DNA of 64,000 bases from Rhodococcus sp. KRD162. Its GTDB lineage: Bacteria; Actinomycetota; Actinomycetes; Mycobacteriales; Mycobacteriaceae. Every line of letters begins with the position of its first letter. The stretch's first letter is position 1. The stretch covers positions 124,001 to 188,000 of the forward strand of contig NZ_JABFAU010000001.1 of assembly GCF_017168335.1 (NCBI RefSeq). The letters are read 5' to 3'. The notes beneath the pieces are model-generated. The model did not search any database and was not told the DNA's origin. It worked only from the letters and a program-made list of their open reading frames with translations. Below, piece by piece: positions 18,364 through 27,499 of the stretch. The translations under genes were made by a program, and so were the position numbers.

Positions 18364-19577
18364 TCGGAGGACTCGTCCTCCGATTCGGCCTTCTCGTCCG
18401 CGTCCCTCGATTCGGCCAGCTCCTCGGCCGTCGGGGCCTGATCCTCGAGTTCGTCCTGGTCCATCTCGTTCGAGCGCGCGTCGATCTGCTCCGACAGGTA
18501 CCGGATCAGCACGGCCGCAACCGCGGCCGCGGGGACGGCGAGAAACGCGCCGATGATGCCGAACAAGGAGCTTCCGCCCGCGACGGCGAGCAGCACGATC
18601 GCCGGATGCAGATTCATGCTGCGACTCTGCAGAATCGGCTGCAGTACATTGCCTTCCAGCTGCTGCACGGCGACGATGATGGCCAGCACGATCAACGCCG
18701 TCGTGAGCCCGTTCGCCACGAGAGCGACCAGGACAGCGAGCGCCCCTGCGACGAACGCACCGACGATCGGGATGAAGCCACCGAGAAAGGTGAGGGTCGC
18801 GAGAACGAGAGCCAGCGGCACGCCGAGGATGAGAAGCCCGAGGCCGATGAAGAAGGCATCGATGAAGCTGACGATGGCTTGAGTCCGGATGAATCCGCCG
18901 AGCGTCGACCACATCCGCGAGAGCACCTCGGCCAGATGGCGACCGGCCCGGCCACCCGAGAACCCGTGCAACCACGGCAGGAACTTAGGTCCGTCCTTGA
19001 CGAAGAAGAACGACAGCACCAACACCAGCGCCAGGGTGATGAGGATCGAACCGGCGGCCGACACTCCCGTGAACACACCCGAGGCGATCATCGTTCCGCT
19101 GTCCTGAAGCCGCGAGACGATGGCGGAGACGGCGGAGTCGATCTGGTCGTCACCGAGGTTCAGCGGTGGCCCCTTGACCCAGGTCTGAACCTGCGTGATG
19201 CCGCCCGAGGCCTTGTCGACCAGTTCCGGGGCCTGCTCGGCGACGGAGGGAATGATCAGGGTGATCACGCCGCCGATGACGACGAAGAACACCACCAGTG
19301 AGACGGTGGCCGCCAATGCTGCCGGAAAGCCGAGCCGCATCATCAATTTCGCCGGTGGCCACAGGACGGTGGCAACGATCACCGCGAGCAGAACCGGCAA
19401 CAAGATCACCCACAGGTGCCCGATCAGCCAGCCCAACACCCATGCCCCGGCGGCAATCGAGATCAGGATGAGCGACCATTTGGCGAGCCACAGGCCGCCG
19501 ACCCCGATGAGGTCGCCGCGATCCTTCTCGGGCTTGGCTGAGGCCCTGGAGTTTCTCGGAGGAGCCGATTCGGTCAC
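18345..19577 (-). CDS. AI-2E family transporter (PerM/YdiK-like)
   Basis: A 410-residue permease with about eight membrane helices. The family blocks are NLGDDQ...VFTGVSAAGSILITLALVLVLSFFFVKDGP, FIRTQAIVSFIDAFFIGLGLLILGVPLALVLATLTFLGGFIPIVGAFVAG and QQLEGNVLQPILQSR. The C-terminal 40 residues are highly acidic. Despite the family name, most members are not autoinducer-2 exporters, so the substrate is unknown. GTG at 19577 (VTESAPPRN) is chosen because GAGGAAA precedes it by six bases; the longer reading would need 75 extra residues of low quality. It is convergent with sbcC, overlapping by 19 bp. Confidence 0.88.
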   Translation of the reverse strand: MTESAPPRNSRASAKPEKDRGDLIGVGGLWLAKWSLILISIAAGAWVLGWLIGHLWVILLPVLLAVIVATVLWPPAKLMMRLGFPAALAATVSLVVFFVVIGGVITLIIPSVAEQAPELVDKASGGITQVQTWVKGPPLNLGDDQIDSAVSAIVSRLQDSGTMIASGVFTGVSAAGSILITLALVLVLSFFFVKDGPKFLPWLHGFSGGRAGRHLAEVLSRMWSTLGGFIRTQAIVSFIDAFFIGLGLLILGVPLALVLATLTFLGGFIPIVGAFVAGALAVLVALVANGLTTALIVLAIIVAVQQLEGNVLQPILQSRSMNLHPAIVLLAVAGGSSLFGIIGAFLAVPAAAVAAVLIRYLSEQIDARSNEMDQDELEDQAPTAEELAESRDADEKAESEDESSDQDATT

Positions 19578-19675
19578 TGGGGGTTTCCTCACACTCGGCG
19601 GACGGCGGATCGTGATGAACCATAACGTCCGGTGCCCTTCGGCCGCGGACCACCGCCTCTCGACGCGATACCCGG

Positions 19676-20173
19676 TCAGTCGGCCTCGTGCGTCAGCAGC
19701 CACTTCTTCGCGGGCAATCCCCACCGGAAGCCGCCGAGTGCGCCGCCGATGCGCACCACCCGGTGGCACGGGACGAACAGTGCGGCAGCATTGCGAGCGC
19801 ACGCAGAGGCCGCGCCGCGGATGGCAGCGGGTCGGCCCGAGAGGTCCGCGAACTCGGAGTAGGTCACCGGCTTTCCGGGCTCGACGGTGCGCAGTACATC
19901 CCAGGCGTGCATCAAGAATTCACCGGAGCGTTGCGCGACGGCGACCTCGTCGATGCGATGCAACTCGCCTCGGTGGTACGCCGCGACGGCGGCGGTGACG
20001 CCGCCGAGATCCGCGCGGCTGCGCACGGTGTCGGGTCGCAAGGTCGGGTGAATCAGCATTCTCAGTTCATCGACGTCGGCGGTCCAGCCGGAGGCAAGGA
20101 CGCGCTGATCGTCGTCGACGATGGTGGTGAACGGGCCGATCGGGCTGTCTTGGGTGGCGGCGGCTGCAGTCAT
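19676..20173 (-). CDS. ogt: Methylated-DNA-[protein]-cysteine S-methyltransferase
   Basis: A 165-residue O6-alkylguanine-DNA alkyltransferase. The acceptor motif PCHRV is present with Cys136 as the suicide nucleophile, preceded by the recognition helix GRPAAIRGAASACARN. It removes O6-alkyl groups from guanine. The ATG at 20173 overlaps the stop of the Ada-AlkA gene by four bases (20170-20173), so the two repair genes form one adaptive-response operon, an arrangement also known from mycobacteria. Transcription likely depends on the upstream Ada domain protein. The N-terminal domain is short but normal for Ogt. Confidence 0.96.
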   Translation of the reverse strand: MTAAAATQDSPIGPFTTIVDDDQRVLASGWTADVDELRMLIHPTLRPDTVRSRADLGGVTAAVAAYHRGELHRIDEVAVAQRSGEFLMHAWDVLRTVEPGKPVTYSEFADLSGRPAAIRGAASACARNAAALFVPCHRVVRIGGALGGFRWGLPAKKWLLTHEAD

Positions 20174-21633
20174 GGTTGTCTTCTTTCCAGTGCGGTGATC
20201 CACAGGTGCATCGATACGTACGAACGCCACGGTGCCCAGCGGGCAGAGTTCGTCAACGAGATATTCAGTGCCTGTGCGCCCTGGCGGACGACGAGATCGG
20301 TGTCGAGAAGAACGTCGGGATCACCGAGCAGTCGCATCACCACGTACCGGGCGGTCCACGGTCCGATACCTTTGAGCGCGAGCAGTTCTCGTTCCAGGTC
20401 GGGGGCTTCTCGCGCCGGATGCAGCACGAGGGTTCCCGACGCGATGGCGTCGGCGACGCGGATGACGGTCTGCACGCGGGCGACCGGTCCGGTGAGGACC
20501 TCGTGGCCGCGTTCGGCGATCACCGCAGCGTCGGGGAACAATGTGGTGACCTCTGCATTGCCCAGGTCCAGCGGTGTGCCGAGTGCCTCGACGAGTCGGG
20601 CGGTGTGGGTGGCTGCGGCCTTCAACGAGATCTGTTGTCCGATCACGGTGCGCAGCAGCATCTCCGCGCCGTCGACCACCCCGAGTGCGCGGATACCCGG
20701 GTGGGCGTCAAGGCTCGGTGCCAACTGTCGATCGGTGCTCAGGGCGTCGTCGACGGCCAGTGGATCGGCGTCGAGGTCGAGAAGATGTCGGATTCTGGCA
20801 ACGGCGGGAGCGAGATCGCGCATGTCCTGCAATGTCACTGCGGCACTGACGAATCCGTCCATCACCCGCAGTGCCACCAGGCCGGCGGCGTGTGGCAGGC
20901 GCATCGATCGCACGTATTCACCATCGGAGAACGATTCGATGCCCTCGACCACGTGGCCGCGTAGAAACCACTCGATCCAACCGCGATCGAGTGGCGGGCG
21001 GTAGGGCAGCCGCAGGGTCACCGTTCCGCCCGCGGTGGGAGTTGCGGTGCGGTGTGCCTCCCGGCGCAAAGTAGTCGGATCGACGGCGAACACTTCCTTG
21101 ACGGTGTCGTTGAACTGTCGGACGCTGGAGAACCCGGCAGCGAACGCGATGTCGGACATCGACATATCCGTGGTTTGAATCAGCGTGCGGGCCGTGTGTG
21201 CCCGGTGTGCACGAGCCAGTGCCAAGGGGCCTGCACCCACCTCGGTGGTCAACACTCGGGTCAGTTGGCGGGTCGAGTAGCCGAGGGTGCGGGCGAGCCC
21301 GTCGACGCCACCGCGCTCGATCGCGCCATCGGAGATCAGACGCATCGCGCGAGAGCTGAGGTCCGAGTGGATGTTCCAGCGCGGGGAACCCGGGGTGGCA
21401 TCGGGCTGGCAGCGGCGGCAGGCGCGGTAGCCGGATTGTTGTGCCGCTGCTGCGGTCGCCAGGAACGAGACGTTGCTCGGTTTGGGTGTGCGCGCCGGGC
21501 AGGAGGGTCGGCAGTAGATGCCGGTGGTGCGGACGGCGGTGAAGAACTGGCCGTCGAACCGTGCGTCACGCGAGGAGACCGCGCGATAACACCGATCGAA
21601 GTCCAGTTCCTGCACCTGCCGTTCGCCGCTCAT
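20170..21633 (-). CDS. alkA: Ada-AlkA fusion: methyl-sensing regulator and 3-methyladenine DNA glycosylase
   Basis: A 487-residue fusion protein. Residues 1-80 are an Ada metal-binding domain with Cys41, Cys45, Cys72 and Cys75; Cys41 in GIYCRPSCPARTP is the phosphotriester acceptor. Residues about 85-185 are an AraC-type helix-turn-helix. Residues about 200-310 are the AlkA N-domain, and 325-480 are the HhH-GPD glycosylase with LKGIGPWTARYVVMRLLGDPDVLLDTDLVV, including the catalytic aspartate region. It senses methylated phosphates, activates its own operon and excises alkylated bases. It is followed by ogt with a four-base overlap. The same fusion is known in M. tuberculosis (Rv1317c). Confidence 0.95.
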   Translation of the reverse strand: MSGERQVQELDFDRCYRAVSSRDARFDGQFFTAVRTTGIYCRPSCPARTPKPSNVSFLATAAAAQQSGYRACRRCQPDATPGSPRWNIHSDLSSRAMRLISDGAIERGGVDGLARTLGYSTRQLTRVLTTEVGAGPLALARAHRAHTARTLIQTTDMSMSDIAFAAGFSSVRQFNDTVKEVFAVDPTTLRREAHRTATPTAGGTVTLRLPYRPPLDRGWIEWFLRGHVVEGIESFSDGEYVRSMRLPHAAGLVALRVMDGFVSAAVTLQDMRDLAPAVARIRHLLDLDADPLAVDDALSTDRQLAPSLDAHPGIRALGVVDGAEMLLRTVIGQQISLKAAATHTARLVEALGTPLDLGNAEVTTLFPDAAVIAERGHEVLTGPVARVQTVIRVADAIASGTLVLHPAREAPDLERELLALKGIGPWTARYVVMRLLGDPDVLLDTDLVVRQGAQALNISLTNSARWAPWRSYVSMHLWITALERRQP

Positions 21634-21695
21634 AGGTCCACTGTGTCAGCGCGAACGCGCCAGTGCTAGCGGAAATCGGACGGGGCTGCGCCCCT

Positions 21696-21737
21696 CGTGC
21701 GCCTTTTGCGTACACAGAGGTACGCAAAAGGCGCACG
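21696..21737. repeat. Dispersed palindrome family B, copy 1
   Basis: A perfect 18-bp inverted repeat CGTGCGCCTTTTGCGTAC with the 6-base loop acagag. It lies between the divergently placed Ada-AlkA gene start and the ybdD stop. The same core recurs at 60101-60142, with the same trailing ACGGTG. It sits directly 3' of ybdD-cstA transcription, so it may also stop that transcript. Confidence 0.8.
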
Positions 21738-21748
21738 ACGGTGAAGCT

Positions 21749-21919
21749 CTAGCAGCAGCGGGCTCCTGGATTCCGGTCGGCCTCTGCGTGCCGATCCTTC
21801 CAGTACTGCCGCACGGTCGGCGGTTCTTGCTCGGGATGGTGCCGAGCGAGGTGGGCGACATAGCGGTCGTAATCGTGATCGCCCATCACCGAGGTGATCC
21901 ACCACCACAGCCCGCGCAT
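21749..21919 (-). CDS. ybdD: YbdD/YjiX family small protein
   Basis: A 56-residue protein, MRGLWWWITSVMGDHDYDRY... ending in NPGARCC. It shows the family pattern of Trp-rich N-terminus, MGDxxYxxYVAH, a central HP, YWKDRH and a cysteine-ending tail. YbdD/YjiX proteins are encoded next to CstA-type carriers and are needed for transport of pyruvate or peptides by that carrier in enterobacteria. Here its ATG begins directly after the cstA TAG (TAGATG), so it is the second gene of a cstA-ybdD unit. Too short for routine gene calling, but the family match is strong. Confidence 0.9.
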   Translation of the reverse strand: MRGLWWWITSVMGDHDYDRYVAHLARHHPEQEPPTVRQYWKDRHAEADRNPGARCC

Positions 21920-24193
21920 CTAGTGCGCCGATCCGGGTCGGCGGACGGTGCCGGCGGTGATGAGCTCGTCCCATTCGGCTTGGATTTCCTTCTCCGCCTT
22001 GGTCGGTACGAATCCGGCGGGACCGAAGATCTTCGACGGCACCTCGGGTTCTTCGTTGTCGGGGAGGTCGTCTCCGCGAACAGCCTTGATGCACACCCAC
22101 ACTCCGGCGAACACGACGACCAGGACCAGTACTGCAAAGACGATCGACAGTGTGCCCTGGATGAAGGTGTTGCGGATGACCGCGTCGATGGCCTCGGGGG
22201 TCTTGGCATTACCGAATTCGCTCAGTCCCTGTGCCTTTGCATCGCGGAACTGCGCATGCTGGGTCCAGTATCCGATCGCGGGAACCGAGGAGAAGATCTT
22301 CTGATACGACGCGGTCATCGTGACGATCAGGTCCCAGGCCAGCGGGACTCCCGGGATCCAGGCCCACTTGTACAGACCTCGTTTGACGACGATCGTCAGC
22401 ACGACGGTCAGCGCGATGGCGGCGAGCAACTGGTTGGCAATACCGAACAGCGGGAACAGCGTGTTGATGCCGCCGAGCGGATCGGTGACGCCCATCAGAA
22501 GGATTGCGCCCCAGGCCGCGACGACGATCAGCGAGCAGATCCACGCGCCGGGACGCCAGGACGGATCCTTGAACTTCTTGGCCGAGGCTCCGGGCAGGTT
22601 GCCGATGCTGTCGGAGAGCATGAAGCGCGCGACGCGGGTACCTGCGTCGACCGTGGTGAGGATGAACAGGGCCTCGAACATGATCGCGAAGTGGTACCAG
22701 AACGACTTGAGTCCTGGTCCGCCGAACACCTGATGCAGCACCTCGGACATGCCGAACGCGAGGGTCGGTGCGCCGCCGGTGCGGGAGACGATCGTCTCCT
22801 CACCGACATCGGCTGCGGCCTGACTCAGTTCGGCCGCGGTGATGTCACCCCCGCTCAAGCCCAGTCCGTTGAGGTAGGGCACTGCAGTCTCCGGAGTTCC
22901 GCCGGTGAGCGCCGTGGGTGCGTTGAGGGCGAAGTAGAGGTGCTGATCGAGGATGCATGCGGTGATCAGAGCCATGATGGCCACGAACGACTCGGTGAGC
23001 ATGCCGCCGTAGCCGATCATGCGCATCTGCTTTTCCTTCTCGAGCAACTTCGGCGTGGTGCCGGAGGAGATCAGAGCGTGGAAGCCCGACAGCGCACCGC
23101 AGGCGATGGTGATGAACAGGAACGGGAACAGTGATCCCGCGAACGCCGGTCCGTTGCCTTCGGTGGCGAAGGTGGTCATGGCAGGCATCTGGATCTCGGG
23201 CCGAGCGATCAGAATGCCGACGGCCAGCAGCGCGATGGTGCCGACCTTCATGAACGTCGACAGGTAGTCGCGAGGGGCCAAGAGCAGCCAGACCGGCAGG
23301 ATGCAGGCGAGCAGGCCGTAGCCGATCAGCAGCCACGCGACGGTGACCTTGGAGAGGGTGAACCAGTCGCTACCCCAGTCTGTTTCGGCAACCCAACCGC
23401 CGACGACGATTGCCATGAGCAGCAGCACGACGCCGATCAGGGACACCTCGGACACCTTGCCCGGGCGTAGGTAACGCAGGTAGACGCCCATGAACAGTGC
23501 GATCGGAATGGTCAGCGCGATGGAGAAGACACCCCATGGGCTTTCGGCGAGTGCGTTCACGACGACGAGGGCGAGCACCGCGATCAGGATGATCATGATG
23601 ACGAACACCGCGATCAGTGCCGCGGTACCACCGACTACGCCGAGTTCGTCGCGGGCCATCTGGCCGAGGCTGCGGCCGTTGCGACGCGTCGAGATCCACA
23701 GCACCAGGAAGTCCTGGACGGCACCGGCGAACACGACGCCGATGATGATCCACATGGTGCCGGGTAGATAGCCCATTTGAGCGGCGAGCACGGGTCCGAC
23801 GAGTGGGCCCGCACCGGCGATGGCGGCGAAGTGGTGGCCGAACAGCACCCGACGATCGGTCGGCATGTAGTCCTTGCCGTTTTCCAGAATCTCGGCGGGC
23901 GTGGCCCTGTCGTCGCGCGGGAAGACGATCTTGCGTTCGATCAGCCTGGCATAGAAGCGAAACGCGAAGATGTAGGTGCAGACTGCGGCGATGACGAACC
24001 AGACGGCGTTGGGGTTCTCCCCGCGGACGATCGCGATGATCGTCCAGGCGACGCCGCCGAGCAGGCCGATCGCGACGAGCATCAGACGTTTTGCCGTCGA
24101 CATCGGATGCGTCTCGACGACGCCGACTGGTGGTAGATCGGGATCGGGCTTCAGCAATTCGACGTGTGGATCGCCGGCCGATTTCAGTGACAT
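21920..24193 (-). CDS. cstA: CstA family carbon-starvation peptide/pyruvate carrier
   Basis: A 757-residue polytopic membrane protein with roughly 16-18 helices. Conserved CstA blocks include GHHFAAIAGAGPLVGPVLAAQMGYLPGTMWI, GAVQDFLVLWISTRRNGRSLGQMARDELG, GFHALISSGTTPK, FEALFILTTVDAGTRVARFML and TLFPLFGIANQLLAAIAL. It imports peptides or pyruvate during carbon limitation. The ATG at 24193 is preceded by GGAGA on the minus strand. It is followed without a gap by ybdD. Its neighbours, a ROK regulator and edd-eda, suggest a local carbon-utilisation cluster. The 128 bp upstream hold no gene and probably the promoter. Confidence 0.95.
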   Translation of the reverse strand: MSLKSAGDPHVELLKPDPDLPPVGVVETHPMSTAKRLMLVAIGLLGGVAWTIIAIVRGENPNAVWFVIAAVCTYIFAFRFYARLIERKIVFPRDDRATPAEILENGKDYMPTDRRVLFGHHFAAIAGAGPLVGPVLAAQMGYLPGTMWIIIGVVFAGAVQDFLVLWISTRRNGRSLGQMARDELGVVGGTAALIAVFVIMIILIAVLALVVVNALAESPWGVFSIALTIPIALFMGVYLRYLRPGKVSEVSLIGVVLLLMAIVVGGWVAETDWGSDWFTLSKVTVAWLLIGYGLLACILPVWLLLAPRDYLSTFMKVGTIALLAVGILIARPEIQMPAMTTFATEGNGPAFAGSLFPFLFITIACGALSGFHALISSGTTPKLLEKEKQMRMIGYGGMLTESFVAIMALITACILDQHLYFALNAPTALTGGTPETAVPYLNGLGLSGGDITAAELSQAAADVGEETIVSRTGGAPTLAFGMSEVLHQVFGGPGLKSFWYHFAIMFEALFILTTVDAGTRVARFMLSDSIGNLPGASAKKFKDPSWRPGAWICSLIVVAAWGAILLMGVTDPLGGINTLFPLFGIANQLLAAIALTVVLTIVVKRGLYKWAWIPGVPLAWDLIVTMTASYQKIFSSVPAIGYWTQHAQFRDAKAQGLSEFGNAKTPEAIDAVIRNTFIQGTLSIVFAVLVLVVVFAGVWVCIKAVRGDDLPDNEEPEVPSKIFGPAGFVPTKAEKEIQAEWDELITAGTVRRPGSAH

Positions 24194-24321
24194 GTGTGGG
24201 TCTCCATGCTCGCAGGTGTGACTGCGATCACCCTATGCGTGGAGATCGTGCGCGTCCTCGAATCGACGCGGCGTCCTGCGCCCGACGGTTGCTGTACTGC
24301 GACGAGCGGGGTCTGGCCGTG

Positions 24322-25512
24322 TCAGCTACCGAGGGCGTCGTCGACGGCCCGGGCGCTGAGCACCTGGTCCAACACCAGTGCGGCGCTTCCGATGACCCCG
24401 GAGAGGTCGCCGTGGGTGGTGGCCTGGATGGTGAGGGCTTTGGTGGCCAGTGCGGTGGCGTTGCCGTAGACGGTTTCGCGCAGGCCGGCGACGAAGATGT
24501 CGTAGGCATTGGCCATGTCACCGCCGACGATGAGTACCTCGGGGTTGAGCAGGTTCACGGCTCCGGCCAGGGTTTCGCCGATGTGGCGTCCGCTGTCGCG
24601 GATGAGTCTGCGTGCTTCGGGGTCGCCGCTCACCGCGAGGTCGACCACGCCGCGGATGTGGCCGACTTCGCGTCCCTGTTCGGCGAGCGCCTTGACCAGC
24701 GCCCAGCCGCCGGCGATGGCCTCGAGGCAGCCGCTGTCGCCGCACCTGCACGCGACGCCGGCCGCCGCTGCCGTCTTGGTGTGGCCGAATTCGCCTGCGG
24801 CTCCGAGTGATCCGCGCTGCAATGCCCCGCCCGCCACGATTCCGGCTCCGAGGCCCGTCGAGGCCTTGACCAGTAGGGCATTCTGGAAGCGATCTCGATT
24901 GTCTCGGCGTTCGGCGAGCACCATCGCATTGGCGTCGTTGTCGAGAAACGCCGGTGCCGACGTGATGTCCGCGAAGAACGGTGCCAGCGGCACCCCGTCC
25001 CAGCCGTGCATGATCGGCGAGTCCAGGCTGCAGCCGCGGGAGGTGTCGGCGGTGCCGGGGATGGACAGACCGACCCCGAGGATGCGATGTCCGGTTCGGT
25101 GCGACTCGTCGAGCAAGGCCTGCAGCCGCTTGGTGATCTGCGGCATCAGTTCGTCGGGGCCCACGCCGATCTCCTGGTCGACGGTGTCGCCGGCAAGAAA
25201 TTCTCCGCCGAGGCCGAACACGCCCAGTTGTGACCGACTGCGTCCGATCGCGGCGGCGAGTACGACGCCTGCGTCCACATCGAAGGACACTCGCGCCGGA
25301 GGGCGTCCGCCGGTCGACTGGGTGTCCTCGGTTTCGATGACAAGTCCGAGGCCGGTGAGTGCGGCGACGCGGGTGGCGACTGCCGATCGTGACAGTCCGG
25401 TGATCCGGCCCAACTCCGCGCGGGTGTCTGCTTCTCCGTCGCGAATCAGAGCAAATATCTCACCCGCGGTGGCAGGTGGGGCGCTCAGGCGCGGCATCGA
25501 CATATACGTCAT
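24322..25512 (-). CDS. ROK family transcriptional regulator/sugar kinase-like
   Basis: A 396-residue protein. An N-terminal winged helix-turn-helix (residues about 15-65, ELGRITGLSRSAVATRVAALTGLGLV) is joined to a ROK domain with the zinc motif CRCGDSGCLEAIAGG, an ATP-type block GVVLAAAIGRSR and the sugar-site motif FLDNDANAM. Residues EFGHTK match the catalytic or sugar-binding region of ROK kinases. It probably represses sugar or sugar-acid genes. It is divergent from edd with a 133-bp AT-rich shared region, so edd-eda regulation is the natural guess; cstA downstream on the same strand is another possible target. Alternative starts at 25512 (MTY) and 25503 exist. Confidence 0.88.
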   Translation of the reverse strand: MTYMSMPRLSAPPATAGEIFALIRDGEADTRAELGRITGLSRSAVATRVAALTGLGLVIETEDTQSTGGRPPARVSFDVDAGVVLAAAIGRSRSQLGVFGLGGEFLAGDTVDQEIGVGPDELMPQITKRLQALLDESHRTGHRILGVGLSIPGTADTSRGCSLDSPIMHGWDGVPLAPFFADITSAPAFLDNDANAMVLAERRDNRDRFQNALLVKASTGLGAGIVAGGALQRGSLGAAGEFGHTKTAAAAGVACRCGDSGCLEAIAGGWALVKALAEQGREVGHIRGVVDLAVSGDPEARRLIRDSGRHIGETLAGAVNLLNPEVLIVGGDMANAYDIFVAGLRETVYGNATALATKALTIQATTHGDLSGVIGSAALVLDQVLSARAVDDALGS

Positions 25513-25552
25513 TCAACCAACTGGCAACTTTTACGGCAACACCCGAAGAACG

Positions 25553-25584
25553 CATACTTTTAACTTTGAAAAGCTTAAGTTGGG
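25553..25584. promoter_or_regulatory. AT-rich candidate operator between ROK regulator and edd
   Basis: Within otherwise GC-rich DNA, 25553-25584 is strongly AT-rich and contains AACTT...AAGTT (25562-25566 and 25577-25581) around TGAAAAGCTT, with overlapping CTTTT...AAAAG symmetry. ROK repressors commonly bind AT-rich inverted repeats between divergent promoters. Position and composition support an operator or promoter; the exact binding unit is inferred. Confidence 0.45.
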
Positions 25585-25645
25585 TTGTCGAGGGGCCGAA
25601 GTAGCTCTACGCTGAGTCGTGAGAGACCGAACATCGGAGGCACTC

Positions 25646-27469
25646 ATGGACACTCTTCATCCGGTTCTGCGTCAGGTCACCGACCGCATCGCAGACCGCA
25701 GCCAGTCCGACCGCACCGCCTATCTCGCTCGAATTGCCGCTGCCGGGGATTCGGGCCCCGCCCGCGGCCGCCTCGCCTGCGCCAACATCGCGCATGGCTT
25801 CGCGGCCTCCGGTAAAGCCGACAAGCAGGCGCTACGCGGCATGGTCAAGCCCAACATCGCGATCGTCTCCGCCTACAACGACATGCTCTCGGCGCACAAG
25901 CCGTTCGAGACCTACCCGGCCGCCCTGAAGAAATCGGTCATCGATGCCGGGGGCATCGCGCAGTTCGCCGGTGGCGTCCCCGCGATGTGCGACGGCATCA
26001 CGCAGGGCCGCGACGGCATGCAACTGTCGCTGTTCAGCCGGGACATCATCGCGATGTCGACGGCAATTGCGTTGTCCCACGACATGTTCGACGCCACCCT
26101 GATGCTCGGCGTCTGCGACAAGATCGTCCCAGGAATGCTCATCGGCGCACTGAGTTTCGGCCATCTTCCCGCGGTGTTCGTACCCGCCGGCCCGATGACC
26201 TCCGGACTTCCCAACGGGGAGAAGGCAAAAGCTCGCCAGCTCTACGCCGAGGGCAAGGTGGGCCGAGAGGCTCTGCTCGACGCCGAGGCCGCGTCGTACC
26301 ACGGCAGTGGCACCTGCACGTTCTTCGGAACGGCCAATTCCAATCAGCTGCTCATGGAGGTCATGGGTCTGCACCTACCGGGGTCGTCGTTCGTCAACCC
26401 CGGAACTGCCATGCGCGACGCGTTGACCCGCGAGGCCGCGCACGTCGTCACCGGTCTGACCTCGCTCGGAGGCAACTACACCCCGGTGGGGGAGGTCATC
26501 GACGTCAAGTCGATCGTCAACGGCTGTGTCGCGTTGCTCGCCACCGGCGGCTCGACCAACCACACGATGCACCTCGTTGCCATCGCGAAAGCTGCTGGCA
26601 TCACGCTGACATGGCAGGACCTGTCGGATCTGTCGGCCGTGGTGCCGTTGATGGCCCGGATCTACCCCAACGGCAAGGCCGACGTCAACCACTTCCACGC
26701 GGCCGGTGGACTCGGGTTCGTCATCGGGTCACTGCTCGACGCCGGGTTGATGCACGAGGATGTGAAAACCGTTGCCGGGCTGGGTCTGCGACGCTACACG
26801 CAGGAGCCGAAGCTCGACGGTGACGGGGTGATGTGGCAGGACGGTACTCGGATGAGTCACGACGACACCGTGTTACGAGGTGCGAACGAGCCGTTCAGCG
26901 CCGACGGCGGACTCAAGATGTTGACGGGGCCGATCGGAAAATGCGTCATCAAAACCTCCGCCTTGGCACCGGAACATCGGGTGGTCACCGGACCGGCGCG
27001 AGTCTTCGACGACCAAGCCGACTTCCTCGAAGCATTCGAGGCCGGGGAGCTCGACTGCGATTTCGTTGCCGTGCTTCGCTACCAGGGGCCGCAGGCCAAC
27101 GGTATGCCCGAGTTGCACAAGCTCACCCCCGCGCTCGGAATCCTGCAGGACAAGGGCCGGTCCGTCGCGTTGATCACGGACGGCCGGATGTCCGGTGCCT
27201 CCGGAAAAGTCGCTGCGGCAATTCACCTCACGCCCGAAGCCGCGAGTGGGGGACCGATCGCGAGAATTGTCGACGGTGACATCATCACCCTCGACTCACT
27301 CGACGGCACACTGTCGATCGAGGTTCCGCTCGACGAATTCGAAGCCCGACCGGTCACCGGTCGCGTCTTGGACAAGGACGAGTGGTCCAGCACCGGTCGT
27401 GACCTGTTCTCGGGCATGCGTGCGCTCGTCGGCCCTGCCGACGAGGGCGCAATGTTCGTCATGCGCTGA
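25646..27469 (+). CDS. edd: Phosphogluconate dehydratase
   Basis: A 607-residue IlvD/Edd-family Fe-S dehydratase converting 6-phosphogluconate to 2-keto-3-deoxy-6-phosphogluconate, the first specific step of the Entner-Doudoroff pathway. Visible family blocks are [46 protein letters not shown] and [17 protein letters not shown], with cysteines positioned to bind the cluster. The ATG at 25646 ([11 protein letters not shown]) is chosen because GGAGG at 25636-25640 precedes it by five bases; a GTG at 25619 would add nine residues before that site. It is followed 30 bp later by eda. Length and motifs favour Edd over the related dihydroxy-acid dehydratase. Confidence 0.95.
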   Translation: MDTLHPVLRQVTDRIADRSQSDRTAYLARIAAAGDSGPARGRLACANIAHGFAASGKADKQALRGMVKPNIAIVSAYNDMLSAHKPFETYPAALKKSVIDAGGIAQFAGGVPAMCDGITQGRDGMQLSLFSRDIIAMSTAIALSHDMFDATLMLGVCDKIVPGMLIGALSFGHLPAVFVPAGPMTSGLPNGEKAKARQLYAEGKVGREALLDAEAASYHGSGTCTFFGTANSNQLLMEVMGLHLPGSSFVNPGTAMRDALTREAAHVVTGLTSLGGNYTPVGEVIDVKSIVNGCVALLATGGSTNHTMHLVAIAKAAGITLTWQDLSDLSAVVPLMARIYPNGKADVNHFHAAGGLGFVIGSLLDAGLMHEDVKTVAGLGLRRYTQEPKLDGDGVMWQDGTRMSHDDTVLRGANEPFSADGGLKMLTGPIGKCVIKTSALAPEHRVVTGPARVFDDQADFLEAFEAGELDCDFVAVLRYQGPQANGMPELHKLTPALGILQDKGRSVALITDGRMSGASGKVAAAIHLTPEAASGGPIARIVDGDIITLDSLDGTLSIEVPLDEFEARPVTGRVLDKDEWSSTGRDLFSGMRALVGPADEGAMFVMR

Positions 27470-27499
27470 GTCCCCGTAAATCGACAAGAAAGCAACAAC

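Noticed and set aside
17730-19301. A long plus-strand frame crossing the sbcC end and running opposite the AI-2E permease
   Set aside because: The translation is Arg/Asp-rich and repetitive; both underlying genes have clear domains in their own frames.
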